DNA of 64,000 bases from Parapedobacter indicus (GCF_900113765.1 NZ_FOQO01000015.1:62001-126000), one strand, 5' to 3'. Numbered from the stretch's first letter, positions 51,948 to 59,764 are shown. Numbers and translations are program-made. Notes: a model not told the origin generated them from the letters alone.

Positions 51948-52181
51948 ATGTCAGAGAAAAGAAAGCCTGTTTTAACCATGTTGCTTAGATATGAGGGCAA
52001 AAATAAGTCCAATAAGATTGAGTTATTCCGTGCCACCGACTTCGATAAGCCCAACAAGAAAAATTCGGAAAGGTTATTCAGGATTCGTGTCAACGGCAAA
52101 TGGTGGCCCAATGGAAGCAAAGAAAGTTTCTTCTACAAATCAAGGTTAATGCATATCATCAACAATGCGATACATATCTAA
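51948..52181 (+). CDS. Hypothetical phage protein, 77 aa
   Basis: Basic protein with LLRYEGKNKSNKIELFRATDF and FRIRVNGKWWPNG, ending in a helical SRLMHIINNAI. The start at 51948 is preferred over an upstream in-frame codon at 51927. Its stop overlaps the next start (TAATG). Confidence 0.6.
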   Translation: MSEKRKPVLTMLLRYEGKNKSNKIELFRATDFDKPNKKNSERLFRIRVNGKWWPNGSKESFFYKSRLMHIINNAIHI

Positions 52182-52378
52182 TGGAAAGCTATGAACACAT
52201 ATCAATGGTCAATCGGTACCTATACGGCGAAATGGAAGCCTGTACCGCCATGATCGAGTTTCTTAAATCCAAGGGACTCGACACCACCGATCTGCGCGAC
52301 AGGCGCTTTCGGATAAAGCAGATGATAGATAGGAATTTGGACAAATTAGACTTTGCTTTGGATGCTGAATTTAAATAA
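52181..52378 (+). CDS. Small helical phage protein, 65 aa
   Basis: All-helical sequence (MESYEHISMVNRYLYGEME, DRRFRIKQMIDRNLDKL). An apparent longer frame from 52100 is a shadow of the previous gene. Function unknown. Confidence 0.6.
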   Translation: MESYEHISMVNRYLYGEMEACTAMIEFLKSKGLDTTDLRDRRFRIKQMIDRNLDKLDFALDAEFK

Positions 52379-52450
52379 TTATCTTTACATCATCCCCCTG
52401 ATTTCGCACGCTATATCATCCGATATACGGCTATCCTTTTGCTTTGAAAT

Positions 52451-52474
52451 TATACTATTAGTATCATTTGTATT
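52451..52474 (+). promoter_or_regulatory. Seven-copy phage element, copy 5
   Basis: TATAC-N5-GTATC-N4-GTATT, 14 bases before the replication protein gene. Confidence 0.72.
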
Positions 52475-52488
52475 TTTTACAATGTCAC

Positions 52489-53310
52489 ATGGCTGGTAGA
52501 CCAAAAAAGAACACCGTAGACTATTTTCCGCATTACATAGGTGACGGGAAAAAGATACAATTCATCGAGGCTAAATACGGCAACGACGGGTATGCCACAT
52601 GGTATAAAATACTCGAGTCGCTGGCCCGTACATCCGATCATTACCTAAATCTGAATGAAGAAATCGACACCATGTTTTTGGCCTCGAAATGCCGTGTAGA
52701 TGTCGATAGTTTGGAAGCAATTATCACTGATTTATCCAAGCTCGGAGCCATCAATAAAACGCTTTGGGAGCACCGGATTATCTGGTCAGAAGTCTTCATG
52801 GAAAGCATAAAAGATGCCTACAGAAAACGTACATCCAATTCGTTGACGCTTTCGGATATATGCCGCCACTTATATGCCGAAAATGTAATTTCCGTTGACT
52901 TAAATTCAATTTCCGGCGCCGGAAATACACGAAATATAGAAAGGGAAATAGAAAGGGAAATAATAGAAAAAGAAAAGGGAAATTTAGGGGCGGATTTTGA
53001 TCCGCCCGCACCCCCAAAAAAATCAATTGAGGAAAGGAAATTATCCTTCAAAATTTCCGTAGAAAAATACATCGCTGAGTACGACCGAGAGATGCTCAAT
53101 TCCTTCTATCGATACTGGACCGAAATGAACGAAGGTGGAAGGAAAATGCGCTTCGAAATGGAAAAGGTTTTCGAGGTGAAAAAAAGGCTCGTCACTTGGG
53201 AGAAAAACGATTTAAAATTCAAATCACATCAAAATGGAAAAAGCAATCAAAACAATCGTGCAAGACGACATGACCCAGCTCCAAGAAGCGAAGGTTATGG
53301 AAAATTATGA
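52489..53310 (+). CDS. DUF4373 (Lin1244/Lin1753-like) replication protein
   Basis: The 273-residue protein starts AGRPKKNTVDYFPHYIGDGKK and continues QFIEAKYGNDGYATWYKILESLA, the pattern of the Lin1244/Lin1753-like N-terminal domain found in phage replication initiators related to DnaD. The middle is a Glu/Arg-rich charged helix (NIEREIEREIIEKEKGN), and the C-terminus is basic. It overlaps the DnaC-like gene by 77 bases, so both proteins probably open the phage origin and load the helicase together. No DnaB-type helicase gene is present, so the host helicase would be recruited. Confidence 0.82.
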   Translation: MAGRPKKNTVDYFPHYIGDGKKIQFIEAKYGNDGYATWYKILESLARTSDHYLNLNEEIDTMFLASKCRVDVDSLEAIITDLSKLGAINKTLWEHRIIWSEVFMESIKDAYRKRTSNSLTLSDICRHLYAENVISVDLNSISGAGNTRNIEREIEREIIEKEKGNLGADFDPPAPPKKSIEERKLSFKISVEKYIAEYDREMLNSFYRYWTEMNEGGRKMRFEMEKVFEVKKRLVTWEKNDLKFKSHQNGKSNQNNRARRHDPAPRSEGYGKL

Positions 53311-54052
53311 TCACATCATTCTGACGGATGAAGAAAAACGCGAAGCACTACGACTTGCCCGGAAACGAAAGCATTTTGCCATCCAGTCAAAAAAATATTG
53401 GGACAAAGTGAATGCCCCTGTTGAATATCCTAGATTCGATTCGGAACAAATGTATTTTTGGTTTGAGAAATCCGTAAAAACGATTCAATCTGATTTTAAG
53501 CTCAACGAATACAACAGGTTTATAATTTCGCTTTTGTCATATTACTTTTCCGAAGATCCCCGGTTTGAAGAAAATGGCCAATACTCCCTCAACAAAGGAA
53601 TCATGCTAGTCGGACCGGTCGGTTGCGGCAAAACCACAATCATGCGGGCATTCCAGGTAAACCCCTCAAATGGGTACGCTATTGTAAGCAGTAGGCGCGT
53701 ATCCGAAGAATATACCGACAAAACCGAAGGCGGCAATATCGCCATTGATAAATATTCCAATCTTCTTGCAGTTTACCCGCGCCAAAACTTCGGGCAAAGC
53801 GAAATTGGCTACTGTTTCGACGATCTCGGCACCGAAAATGCAAAAAAACACTTCGGAAATGAAGTCGATGTCATGGGTAACATCATCCTCAACCGCTACG
53901 ATTTGCCCGGAAACAAGAACAAAACGCATTTTACCGCCAATCTTGCAGCAGACGAAATCGAAGAACTCTACGGCCCGAGAGTAAGATCACGGCTACGGGA
54001 GATGTGCAATTTCATCGAATTTTCGCCCAATTCGCCCGATTATAGAAGATAA
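53234..54052 (+). CDS. DnaC-like AAA+ helicase loader
   Basis: The 272-residue ATPase shows Walker A GPVGCGKTT (residues 127-135), Walker B GYCFDDLGTEN, a sensor I position in NKTHFTANL and an arginine-rich RVRSRLREMC near the end (Arg finger and sensor II region). This is the DnaC/IstB-type loader. An N-terminal helical extension of about 100 residues would contact the replication initiator or helicase. Confidence 0.88.
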   Translation: MEKAIKTIVQDDMTQLQEAKVMENYDHIILTDEEKREALRLARKRKHFAIQSKKYWDKVNAPVEYPRFDSEQMYFWFEKSVKTIQSDFKLNEYNRFIISLLSYYFSEDPRFEENGQYSLNKGIMLVGPVGCGKTTIMRAFQVNPSNGYAIVSSRRVSEEYTDKTEGGNIAIDKYSNLLAVYPRQNFGQSEIGYCFDDLGTENAKKHFGNEVDVMGNIILNRYDLPGNKNKTHFTANLAADEIEELYGPRVRSRLREMCNFIEFSPNSPDYRR

Positions 54053-54097
54053 CATGCTGAATACCACAACAAGAATTACACACTAAGCAAACTCATA

Positions 54098-54646
54098 ATG
54101 AATTTAGGATTTTCAGAAAGGTGGCCGAAACAGATGCCAGCGAACATGGCAGGCCAACCGACTTACTTCATCGAAAAGATTTGGCAAGGGGCTTTTGACA
54201 ACCTTCTTGTTGAAAAAATTGACTACACGAATTATGATTTAGCGTACAAGTCTAAATTCGATCGTGCCTGGGATTGGCGGCAGGATTGGGATATGGTAAA
54301 CAGTAAGCCTCATCCAAAGCTTCACACCATCCGAGGCGGCAATCGTTGGAAAGCGGGGGACAAGATACATTTCGTGATCAACAGCAGATCAAAGAACCGT
54401 TTCCAGTTCATGCCTGTTTTGCATGTTATGAGCGTTCAGGATATTGAAATCATACACACCGGCTACACGCCCAACTTTCCGTTGGTCATGGTGCATAACG
54501 GAAAGAATCTTATGAATCCGATGGGGTACGACGAAATGAAGCAACTGGCCCTTAACGACGGATTCGATAGCATTGGAGATTTCTTTGCTTGGTTCAACGG
54601 TGACTTCACTGGGCAAATTATTCACTGGACGGATCTGAGATACTAA
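54098..54646 (+). CDS. ASCH-like phage protein, 182 aa
   Basis: KLHTIRGGNRWKAGDKIHF followed by FMPVLHVMSVQDIEI resembles the ASCH fold (hHTIR, WxxGDxh, then strands), which is linked to RNA binding and base modification readers. It begins GFSERWPKQMPANMAGQPT with many aromatic residues. The call is from pattern only. Confidence 0.55.
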   Translation: MNLGFSERWPKQMPANMAGQPTYFIEKIWQGAFDNLLVEKIDYTNYDLAYKSKFDRAWDWRQDWDMVNSKPHPKLHTIRGGNRWKAGDKIHFVINSRSKNRFQFMPVLHVMSVQDIEIIHTGYTPNFPLVMVHNGKNLMNPMGYDEMKQLALNDGFDSIGDFFAWFNGDFTGQIIHWTDLRY

Positions 54647-54876
54647 CGATAGTAAGATGAAATCACTGTTTCTGCAATCGTTTCGTAATACAGCGGGCCT
54701 TCCTCTTCGTTCCATTCGTATCGTTTCGAATTCAGGTTGTAAATGCAAATCGGATCATGGCCGTCTTCGCTGGATTTATCCCGTTCGGAAATGGCTTGTT
54801 GAAGTGATGAATAGGTGTTGTGAGTGTTGAAGCCTTCTCGCAATTCAATCACCAACAAATAAGGTTTATCGAACAT
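54643..54876 (-). CDS. Small minus-strand phage protein, 77 aa
   Basis: Against the direction of all neighbours, the minus strand encodes DKPYLLVIELREGFNTHNTY, SLQQAISERDKSSEDGHDP and a Tyr-rich end. The stop overlaps the stop of the plus gene by 4 bases. Composition looks like a real globular protein. The gene probably has its own promoter; function unknown. Confidence 0.55.
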   Translation of the reverse strand: MFDKPYLLVIELREGFNTHNTYSSLQQAISERDKSSEDGHDPICIYNLNSKRYEWNEEEGPLYYETIAETVISSYYR

Positions 54877-54904
54877 ATCTTTAAGTTTCTTCAAATATAG
54901 CGAA

Positions 54905-55435
54905 ATGAAATCGAATTGGGGGGCAAGTTTAGTGAAGTCTCTAAAGCAACGAGGCTGGCAAGAGCGAAACAACACGATTTTGCCGCCAAATTTAGCGCAG
55001 GTTGAACGAACAATAAATTTTGATGTCATTACACACGAAAAGAAAACAAAGCGCTCTAAGGGCGTAAAAACAGGTTGGATTGATGACACAAGAAATCTTA
55101 AAAGCAAAGAAACGCAGCGAGACACATTTACCATGCTCATACTGCAGGAGCTGGGTTTAGAAGTTTGGCCGGAATTCCATTTCAGCACCGAGCGCCGCTA
55201 TCGCATCGATTATGCAATACCCGTGGCCAGTGACGGACGGGTCCTGAAAATCGCGATTGAGCAGGAGGGTGGCATATGGGCTAAAGGCAATAGCGGCCAC
55301 AGCTCGGGGACCGGAATCAAACGTGACATGGACAAAAACAATCTTCTTCAATCATCCGGATGGCGGTTAATCAGGCGTACGCCGTCCGAGTTGATAACAA
55401 ACGAAACGCTTGAATTAATCAAACGAATGCTATGA
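54905..55435 (+). CDS. PD-(D/E)XK-type nuclease, 176 aa
   Basis: The core RRYRIDYAIP, then KIAIEQEGGIWAKG, HSSGTGIKRDMDKNNLLQSSGW and RLIRRTP follows a phage endonuclease pattern (D in RID, E-x-E in IEQEGG, K in DMDK, GWxhhR). This fits a restriction-endonuclease-like fold such as VRR-NUC or Vsr-type enzymes. The N-terminus is basic and may bind DNA. Role is likely in recombination or replication. It overlaps the next gene by 4 bases. Confidence 0.7.
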   Translation: MKSNWGASLVKSLKQRGWQERNNTILPPNLAQVERTINFDVITHEKKTKRSKGVKTGWIDDTRNLKSKETQRDTFTMLILQELGLEVWPEFHFSTERRYRIDYAIPVASDGRVLKIAIEQEGGIWAKGNSGHSSGTGIKRDMDKNNLLQSSGWRLIRRTPSELITNETLELIKRML

Positions 55436-56070
55436 AATTATTAACCCAAGAAACTGGTAAATGCTGCGAAAAAGCACTACCCAGCGAAACAACCTGCAAG
55501 GATTGCAAAGAATCAAACGATGCTTACAGCCGCGAACTAGGCGTAATTCCCCATCCGGAAGATGTGCTTTTCAAGTATGTGGCTAAAGTGATAAATTTGG
55601 GAAGCGTTGTTGATGCTATGGAAGAATATATGAACCTTCATGCCAAACCGTTGAGAAAAAAGATCGATCGTATGGAGCAACGAGGTGTATCTACATTACG
55701 CGAAGCCTTGTCACGGTTCCAAGATCTATGTTATAAGCGCAACAAAGAAGCTGGTTGGCATTCCGATTTGGATGGAGTGCCTTTTTCTTCCGAAAAGCAA
55801 AATGATATGTTTCCGACACGTATTGCGTTGATACATTCGGAAATAACAGAATCATTTGAAGGTTTCCGTAAAGATTTGCCGGATGACAAATTACCTCATC
55901 GAGCAATGGCAGAGGTTGAATTGGCTGACGCGACCATTCGTATTTTCGATTTGGCCGGGGCTATGGGTTATGACCTATCCGGTGCTATCATCGAAAAGAT
56001 GGAATACAATCGCACGAGGGCAGATCACAAGCGAGAAAACAGAATCAAGAAAAACGGAAAGAAATTTTAA
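55432..56070 (+). CDS. MazG-like nucleotide pyrophosphohydrolase
   Basis: The C-terminal part IALIHSEITESFEGFRKDLPD, HRAMAEVELADATIRIFDLAG has the all-alpha NTP pyrophosphohydrolase motif (ExxE12-28ExxD). The N-terminus has a Cys-rich segment (KCCEKALPSETTCKDCKES) that may bind zinc. Phage MazG-like enzymes clean nucleotide pools or lower ppGpp; the substrate is unknown. A hairpin follows the stop. Confidence 0.8.
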   Translation: MKLLTQETGKCCEKALPSETTCKDCKESNDAYSRELGVIPHPEDVLFKYVAKVINLGSVVDAMEEYMNLHAKPLRKKIDRMEQRGVSTLREALSRFQDLCYKRNKEAGWHSDLDGVPFSSEKQNDMFPTRIALIHSEITESFEGFRKDLPDDKLPHRAMAEVELADATIRIFDLAGAMGYDLSGAIIEKMEYNRTRADHKRENRIKKNGKKF

Positions 56071-56072
56071 AA

Positions 56073-56101
56073 GTGCGCGAGTCAATTATCTTGACTCGCA
56101 C
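56073..56101 (-). terminator. Hairpin between convergent phage genes
   Basis: GAGTCAA (56079-56085) and TTGACTC (56091-56097) plus flanking GTGC/GCAC form a stem with a 5-base loop. In the minus direction CACTTTTAAAATTT follows, so it can end the small minus gene. Confidence 0.65.
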
Positions 56102-56108
56102 ATTACGA

Positions 56109-56276
56109 TTAGCACTTTTGTCTTGTGTTGAACCATTGTCCCGAACCATTGCATTTCAATAATTGACCGTTCCAACACCAAGTTTGCCCCGGCGTGCAGC
56201 TTTGATAATTTTCGGGTAGTTCTGATTCTTCAATTTCGAACTCCTCATCGTCGATAATAATTTTTACAGTTGCCAT
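56109..56276 (-). CDS. Small Cys-containing minus-strand protein, 55 aa
   Basis: The minus-strand frame begins MATVKIIIDDEEFEIEESEL and ends with four Cys in a short Trp/Gly-rich region (QSCTPGQTWCWNGQLLKC, ending QKC), which could hold a disulfide or zinc. It is convergent with the MazG-like gene and has its own terminator. The 70-base gap to 56350 is A/T-rich and could hold the promoter. No family recognised. Confidence 0.6.
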   Translation of the reverse strand: MATVKIIIDDEEFEIEESELPENYQSCTPGQTWCWNGQLLKCNGSGQWFNTRQKC

Positions 56277-56349
56277 AATAATTGGTTTTAATTTTTGTCG
56301 TGTAAGTTAATAATAAATCTGGATTTCTGGTTTTTTAAAAAAATTAAAA

Positions 56350-56985
56350 ATGACATCAGATAAGATTTACGATGCGGTCCAGTGGTTGTACGGAAATTGC
56401 GACCACCGGCTGCAAAACGTTTTCATCTACAATTGGGAAAGCGACTTTTTCTGTATAACCAAATCTCATTATTCAGTCGAGGTGGAGGTCAAGGTCAGCC
56501 GTTCCGACTTCTTTGCCGACTTCAAGAAGCCGAAACACAAGCTATTCGAGAATTCCAGAAAAACAATCTATTGCCGCAATGACGGTACCTCAAAGCTCGG
56601 ATTTCAAGTCAAGGATCCTGATTCGAAATACGGTTGGAAGTGGGTGTATTACGAAAGCTCAAATGTCACTTTCATCAATCCCCAGGAATTCACGCCTAAC
56701 AAATTCTACTTCGCATGTCCGGAAAACATGGTCAAGCCGGAAGAGGTACCCGCCTATGCGGGACTGATCTACGTTCCAGATAGGTTTATGAGCGTACCAT
56801 GCTACGAAGCGAAGAAAGCGCCATTCTTGCACAAGTTCCGCAAGAATTTCACCGGCGTCCTGATGAGTAAGTACTATCACCGTGTTTTGAACGCAAAAAG
56901 GCAGCTTAGTTTCCTGACTTTTGAACATGAAAAGGATGAACCGATAAGGAAAGAGCTGGAGAAAATAATTAAGATATTACAATAA
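56350..56985 (+). CDS. PD-(D/E)XK-like (MmcB-type) nuclease-related protein, 211 aa
   Basis: The motif HYSVEVEVKVSRSDFFADFKKPKHKL contains E-x-K and the SRSDFxxDFxKxKH pattern of MmcB-like and other restriction-endonuclease-fold proteins. The following VTFINPQEF, KFYFACPENM and AGLIYVPD are the usual next strands of that fold. Likely role is DNA repair or recombination in the phage cycle. Confidence 0.68.
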   Translation: MTSDKIYDAVQWLYGNCDHRLQNVFIYNWESDFFCITKSHYSVEVEVKVSRSDFFADFKKPKHKLFENSRKTIYCRNDGTSKLGFQVKDPDSKYGWKWVYYESSNVTFINPQEFTPNKFYFACPENMVKPEEVPAYAGLIYVPDRFMSVPCYEAKKAPFLHKFRKNFTGVLMSKYYHRVLNAKRQLSFLTFEHEKDEPIRKELEKIIKILQ

Positions 56986-56988
56986 AAA

Positions 56989-57012
56989 TATACATATAGT
57001 ATAAATTGTATT
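56989..57012 (+). promoter_or_regulatory. Seven-copy phage element, copy 6
   Basis: TATAC-N5-GTATA-N4-GTATT, directly after the nuclease-like gene and 11 bases before the gene at 57024. Confidence 0.75.
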
Positions 57013-57023
57013 ATTTTTGTCTC

Positions 57024-57491
57024 ATGCAGGTTTTGTTAGAGAATCCGAAATTGGTTCTCAATGTGCTTAGGCGTGATTTCCCTAACGTATTAGAGCAGAT
57101 TGAAACCAAAATCAAAACGATCATACCCGACGTCACGCTAAGCGATTTTGGAGATATCAGGTGGATAGTCGATGACTACTGTCTAGCAAAGGGCGTTTCG
57201 CTAAAAGCCTGGATGAACGTTCCCGGGTTCAAACGCATTACCCATCACCGAGAAGTGTTGGTTGCGCTGATCATTAAATTCTACCAGCCTGAACGGCTTG
57301 CCGGAATAGAAGGTAGCTTCAACAAAGGATTTCTACTATCGCTAAGCCGCCACCTCAACTGTACGTATGCAGTGGTTAGGTATTCGCTGGCTGCGGCATT
57401 GTCAAATTACAATATCTATCCGGCCTTTAGGAAAGAGGTGGATGATCTTTATGAAAACTTCAAGGATAATTTCAATGGCAACCCCAACTAA
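57024..57491 (+). CDS. Hypothetical phage protein, 155 aa
   Basis: Helical protein (LLENPKLVLNVLRRDFPNVLEQIE; SLKAWMNVPGFKRITHHREVLVALI) with a C-terminal part (NKGFLLSLSRHLNCTYAVVRYSLAAAL) that looks like a small DNA-binding HTH (DnaA-domain-IV-like order). The start at 57024 follows element copy 6. Function uncertain. Confidence 0.6.
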   Translation: MQVLLENPKLVLNVLRRDFPNVLEQIETKIKTIIPDVTLSDFGDIRWIVDDYCLAKGVSLKAWMNVPGFKRITHHREVLVALIIKFYQPERLAGIEGSFNKGFLLSLSRHLNCTYAVVRYSLAAALSNYNIYPAFRKEVDDLYENFKDNFNGNPN

Positions 57492-57693
57492 AAATCAGAA
57501 AGCTGAAACACAGGCTAAGGACGAATTCGAATCGGGCTACAAAAGTAAGCTCATGCTGGGAAACAAGGTCAAGACTGACATCTATACCACAAACCCAAAG
57601 ACGGTTTTTTCAATAGAGGGGGCCGTACCCGATAAAGTGTCCATCGAGTTACTGCAAGCCATCGATTCGGTTTTGGCGAAACACAGGCTTTAG
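57475..57693 (+). CDS. Hypothetical phage protein, 72 aa
   Basis: From ATG 57475: ATPTKNQKAETQAKDEFE, then KTVFSIEGAVPDKVSIELLQAID. Overlaps the previous gene by 17 bases. It ends tail-to-tail with the minus-strand gene at 57690. No domain recognised. Confidence 0.55.
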   Translation: MATPTKNQKAETQAKDEFESGYKSKLMLGNKVKTDIYTTNPKTVFSIEGAVPDKVSIELLQAIDSVLAKHRL

Positions 57694-57908
57694 GGGATAA
57701 TCTGCTGGAAGTGATATTCCTTACCGGCGATCACCTGGACAAATTTTTTTTGTTCTTTGAATTTCAAAACGTAGCTGGCATAGCCCAGCGCATTAGGTTC
57801 GATCTCTTGAAATCTATCGATAAGATGTTTGAGGTTTGTTTCAACGACTATCGCCGTGTTGTCTGAAATGATTGTGTATAATTTGGTAACATTTGGATTC
57901 ATATCCAC
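57690..57908 (-). CDS. Small minus-strand phage protein, 72 aa
   Basis: The minus strand encodes NVTKLYTIISDNTAIVVETNL, DRFQEIEPNALGYASYVLKF and ends KEYHFQQIIP. The sequence looks globular. It is opposite to its neighbours and shares a 100-bp divergent promoter region with the gene at 58009. Third gene of this kind in the prophage. Confidence 0.6.
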   Translation of the reverse strand: MDMNPNVTKLYTIISDNTAIVVETNLKHLIDRFQEIEPNALGYASYVLKFKEQKKFVQVIAGKEYHFQQIIP

Positions 57909-57956
57909 AAAGGAAAGGAATAAAATTTAATATGCGTATGAATAATGTAAAATAAA

Positions 57957-57988
57957 TTTGCATAATTAAATATGTGTACGTATATTTG
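57957..57988 (+). promoter_or_regulatory. Promoter for the gene cluster at 58009
   Basis: TTTG (57957-57960), 20 nt, TATATTTG (57981-57988): an exact Bacteroidota promoter, 20 bases before the start codon. The surrounding region has TATGCGTATG / TATGTGTACGTATA dyads that may be an operator. Confidence 0.7.
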
Positions 57989-58008
57989 AATTATCAAAAC
58001 AACACATC

Positions 58009-58248
58009 ATGACAGAACTTCAATTTGAAATCGTATCAGAGCAGCGCCTAGAAACGTTGTTCACTTACGCCCAAGTACATTTCCTTGCTAAGCAAGGTTC
58101 GTTCATTCTCAAAAATGAAATCGTAGAAGATGAAAATGAAGATGAAGAATTTTTCATAAACCTTTGTTACGAAAGTGGAAAGGTCGCTATTTGCTTCAAA
58201 GAACAGGTAGACGGTTTAATAAAGCTCATTGATAAACATTTTGAGTAA
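58009..58248 (+). CDS. Small acidic phage protein, 79 aa
   Basis: Contains a very acidic stretch (NEIVEDENEDEEFFINL) between two globular-looking parts. First gene behind a strong host-type promoter and divergent from a small minus gene. Acidic small phage proteins sometimes act as DNA mimics, but no evidence beyond charge exists here. Confidence 0.65.
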   Translation: MTELQFEIVSEQRLETLFTYAQVHFLAKQGSFILKNEIVEDENEDEEFFINLCYESGKVAICFKEQVDGLIKLIDKHFE

Positions 58249-58254
58249 GCTGTT

Positions 58255-58407
58255 ATGAAAGCAAGACGTAAAAGAGCCGCCAAAGCATTGTTAGACATCG
58301 CTAACGACTATGAAGTAAAGCAACGTAAGTTCCTTCGAAACATCCGCTTCACCGAGACATCCGCACACTGGTCCGGTCAAGCTCACGATTATTCCGTTGC
58401 TCTGTAA
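58255..58407 (+). CDS. 50-residue basic phage protein
   Basis: Starts MKARRKRAAKALLDIAND and is strongly basic in the N-terminal half, with an Arg-rich FLRNIRF segment. Follows the acidic protein after 6 bases. Function unknown. Confidence 0.55.
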   Translation: MKARRKRAAKALLDIANDYEVKQRKFLRNIRFTETSAHWSGQAHDYSVAL

Positions 58408-58409
58408 AT

Positions 58410-58433
58410 AATACTATTTGTATAATTTGTATA
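58410..58433 (+). promoter_or_regulatory. Seven-copy phage element, copy 7
   Basis: AATAC-N5-GTATA-N4-GTATA, 2 bases after the preceding stop and 15 bases before the gene at 58449. Confidence 0.76.
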
Positions 58434-58448
58434 TTTAAATCAATCATC

Positions 58449-58646
58449 ATGAAACAATTTATTTGCATTTGGGGCGATTGGGGTCACCCTAACTGTTACG
58501 ACCCTCAACACAAAGAAGTAGACGAAAGCTATTTCACTTTAGAAAATGGTTACAACAACGAGGCTATAGAAAATATCAACAACCTCGAAGCCGGTCAGAA
58601 ATGGGATGACGAAAATGGCGGTCACCTGGTAGTACGATTTAAGTAA
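58449..58646 (+). CDS. Hypothetical phage protein, 65 aa
   Basis: Contains KQFICIWGDWGHPNCYDPQHK and an acidic C-terminal half. Stop overlaps the next start (TAATG), so it is coupled to the PAPS-reductase-like gene. No domain recognised. Confidence 0.6.
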   Translation: MKQFICIWGDWGHPNCYDPQHKEVDESYFTLENGYNNEAIENINNLEAGQKWDDENGGHLVVRFK

Positions 58647-59338
58647 TGGAAACATCCGAACAACTTTGCGAGCGTATCGCCGAAAAAGCAAACGGCGTGG
58701 CTATCGTTTCTTTCTCACTAGGGAAGGACTCGATAGCTGCATACATCAACATGCGCAAGTACTTCGATAAAATATACCCGGTGTTTTATTACATGGTCCC
58801 CGGCCTTGAGTTCCAGCAGAAATCAATCGAGTACTACGAAAACGAGGTTTTCCAGCAACGTATCCTGCAATTCCCGTCACCTGCGCTATATCGCCAACTA
58901 GCATATTTCATGTACCAGAATCCAGCTGCAGTTGACTACATCCATAGTCAAGACATTTACATCCCGCATTATGACGAAGTATTCGCCGCCGCAAAGCTTG
59001 ATTTAGACCTACCGATTGAAACGTATGTTGGGGTTGGCGTCCGTATGAATGACAGCCTCAACCGCCGTATAAGCATCCAGCGTTACGGTGCTGTAAACGA
59101 AAAGCGCAAGCAGTTTTATCCTGTTTTCGATTGGAACAACGAGCGCTTGATAAGCGAGATCCGTTCATCAGGTATCAAGTTGCCAGTAGACTACCGTATT
59201 TGGGGGAGATCGTTCGACGGTTTCCATTACAAGTTCCTGAAACCCCTGAAAGATCACTTTCCCAACGATTACGAAAAGTGCAAATCACTATATCCATTCC
59301 TTGACTTAGAATTATTGAGACATGGCGAAAAAATCTAA
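58646..59338 (+). CDS. PAPS-reductase-like PP-loop ATPase-family protein
   Basis: The 230-residue protein has the PP-loop VSFSLGKDSIAAYINM (SxGKDS), then PVFYYMVPGLEFQQKSIEYYE, and a C-terminal HFPNDYEKCKSLYPFLDLEL. It belongs to the PAPS reductase/DndC-like group, whose members activate a substrate with ATP or reduce PAPS. No Fe-S Cys cluster is visible. Phage copies are common but their substrate is unknown; a role in nucleic-acid sulfur modification is one possibility (inference). Confidence 0.82.
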   Translation: METSEQLCERIAEKANGVAIVSFSLGKDSIAAYINMRKYFDKIYPVFYYMVPGLEFQQKSIEYYENEVFQQRILQFPSPALYRQLAYFMYQNPAAVDYIHSQDIYIPHYDEVFAAAKLDLDLPIETYVGVGVRMNDSLNRRISIQRYGAVNEKRKQFYPVFDWNNERLISEIRSSGIKLPVDYRIWGRSFDGFHYKFLKPLKDHFPNDYEKCKSLYPFLDLELLRHGEKI

Positions 59339-59750
59339 AACACCATCATCAGACCCGTTCGACGCATTCAACAGTTTTTCTAGCTTTGACGACTTCGATA
59401 GCTTTGATAAAGAAGCCGAAAGCGACGTTGTGACCGAACATGAGAGCTTAGAAGCTGAAGCTAAAGCTGAAGTGACCGATCACATGCTTGCCATCCGAGA
59501 AGCGACTAAAAACACGCAAAAAAGCCTACAAGATCAGTGGTCAACAGACTTCTACTTTTGTGCATTCTTTGCCGATCAGGCCCAGCGCGATGAGTTCCTG
59601 CAAAAAGCCGGTGCGTTAGGTCTTGTAAAAGATAATTTCATCAACGGCCAAAAACTTGCCGAACTGTTAGGTATCGACCTAACGCCGCGAACAATCGAAA
59701 AACCAAGGTTATTCGCTCCTAAAAAAGACTGGTTTGACATCACACTTTAA
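59322..59750 (+). CDS. Acidic phage protein paired with the PAPS-reductase-like gene, 142 aa
   Basis: Overlaps the previous gene by 17 bases. The N-terminus is low-complexity (DPFDAFNSFSSFDDFDSFDKE), with repeated Phe-Asp pairs, and the C-terminal half is globular (DFYFCAFFADQAQRDEFLQK, ELLGIDLTPRT). The FD repeats may be binding motifs. The tight overlap suggests a complex with the PP-loop protein. Confidence 0.68.
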   Translation: MAKKSKTPSSDPFDAFNSFSSFDDFDSFDKEAESDVVTEHESLEAEAKAEVTDHMLAIREATKNTQKSLQDQWSTDFYFCAFFADQAQRDEFLQKAGALGLVKDNFINGQKLAELLGIDLTPRTIEKPRLFAPKKDWFDITL

Positions 59751-59764
59751 AATCAAATAAAACA

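Noticed and set aside
54877..55188. N-terminal extension of the minus-strand gene at 54643
   Set aside because: This part overlaps the nuclease gene antisense and has no coding character; the ATG at 54876 gives a compact protein.
57367..57474. Upstream start for the 72-aa gene at 57475
   Set aside because: The added residues read the previous gene in another frame.
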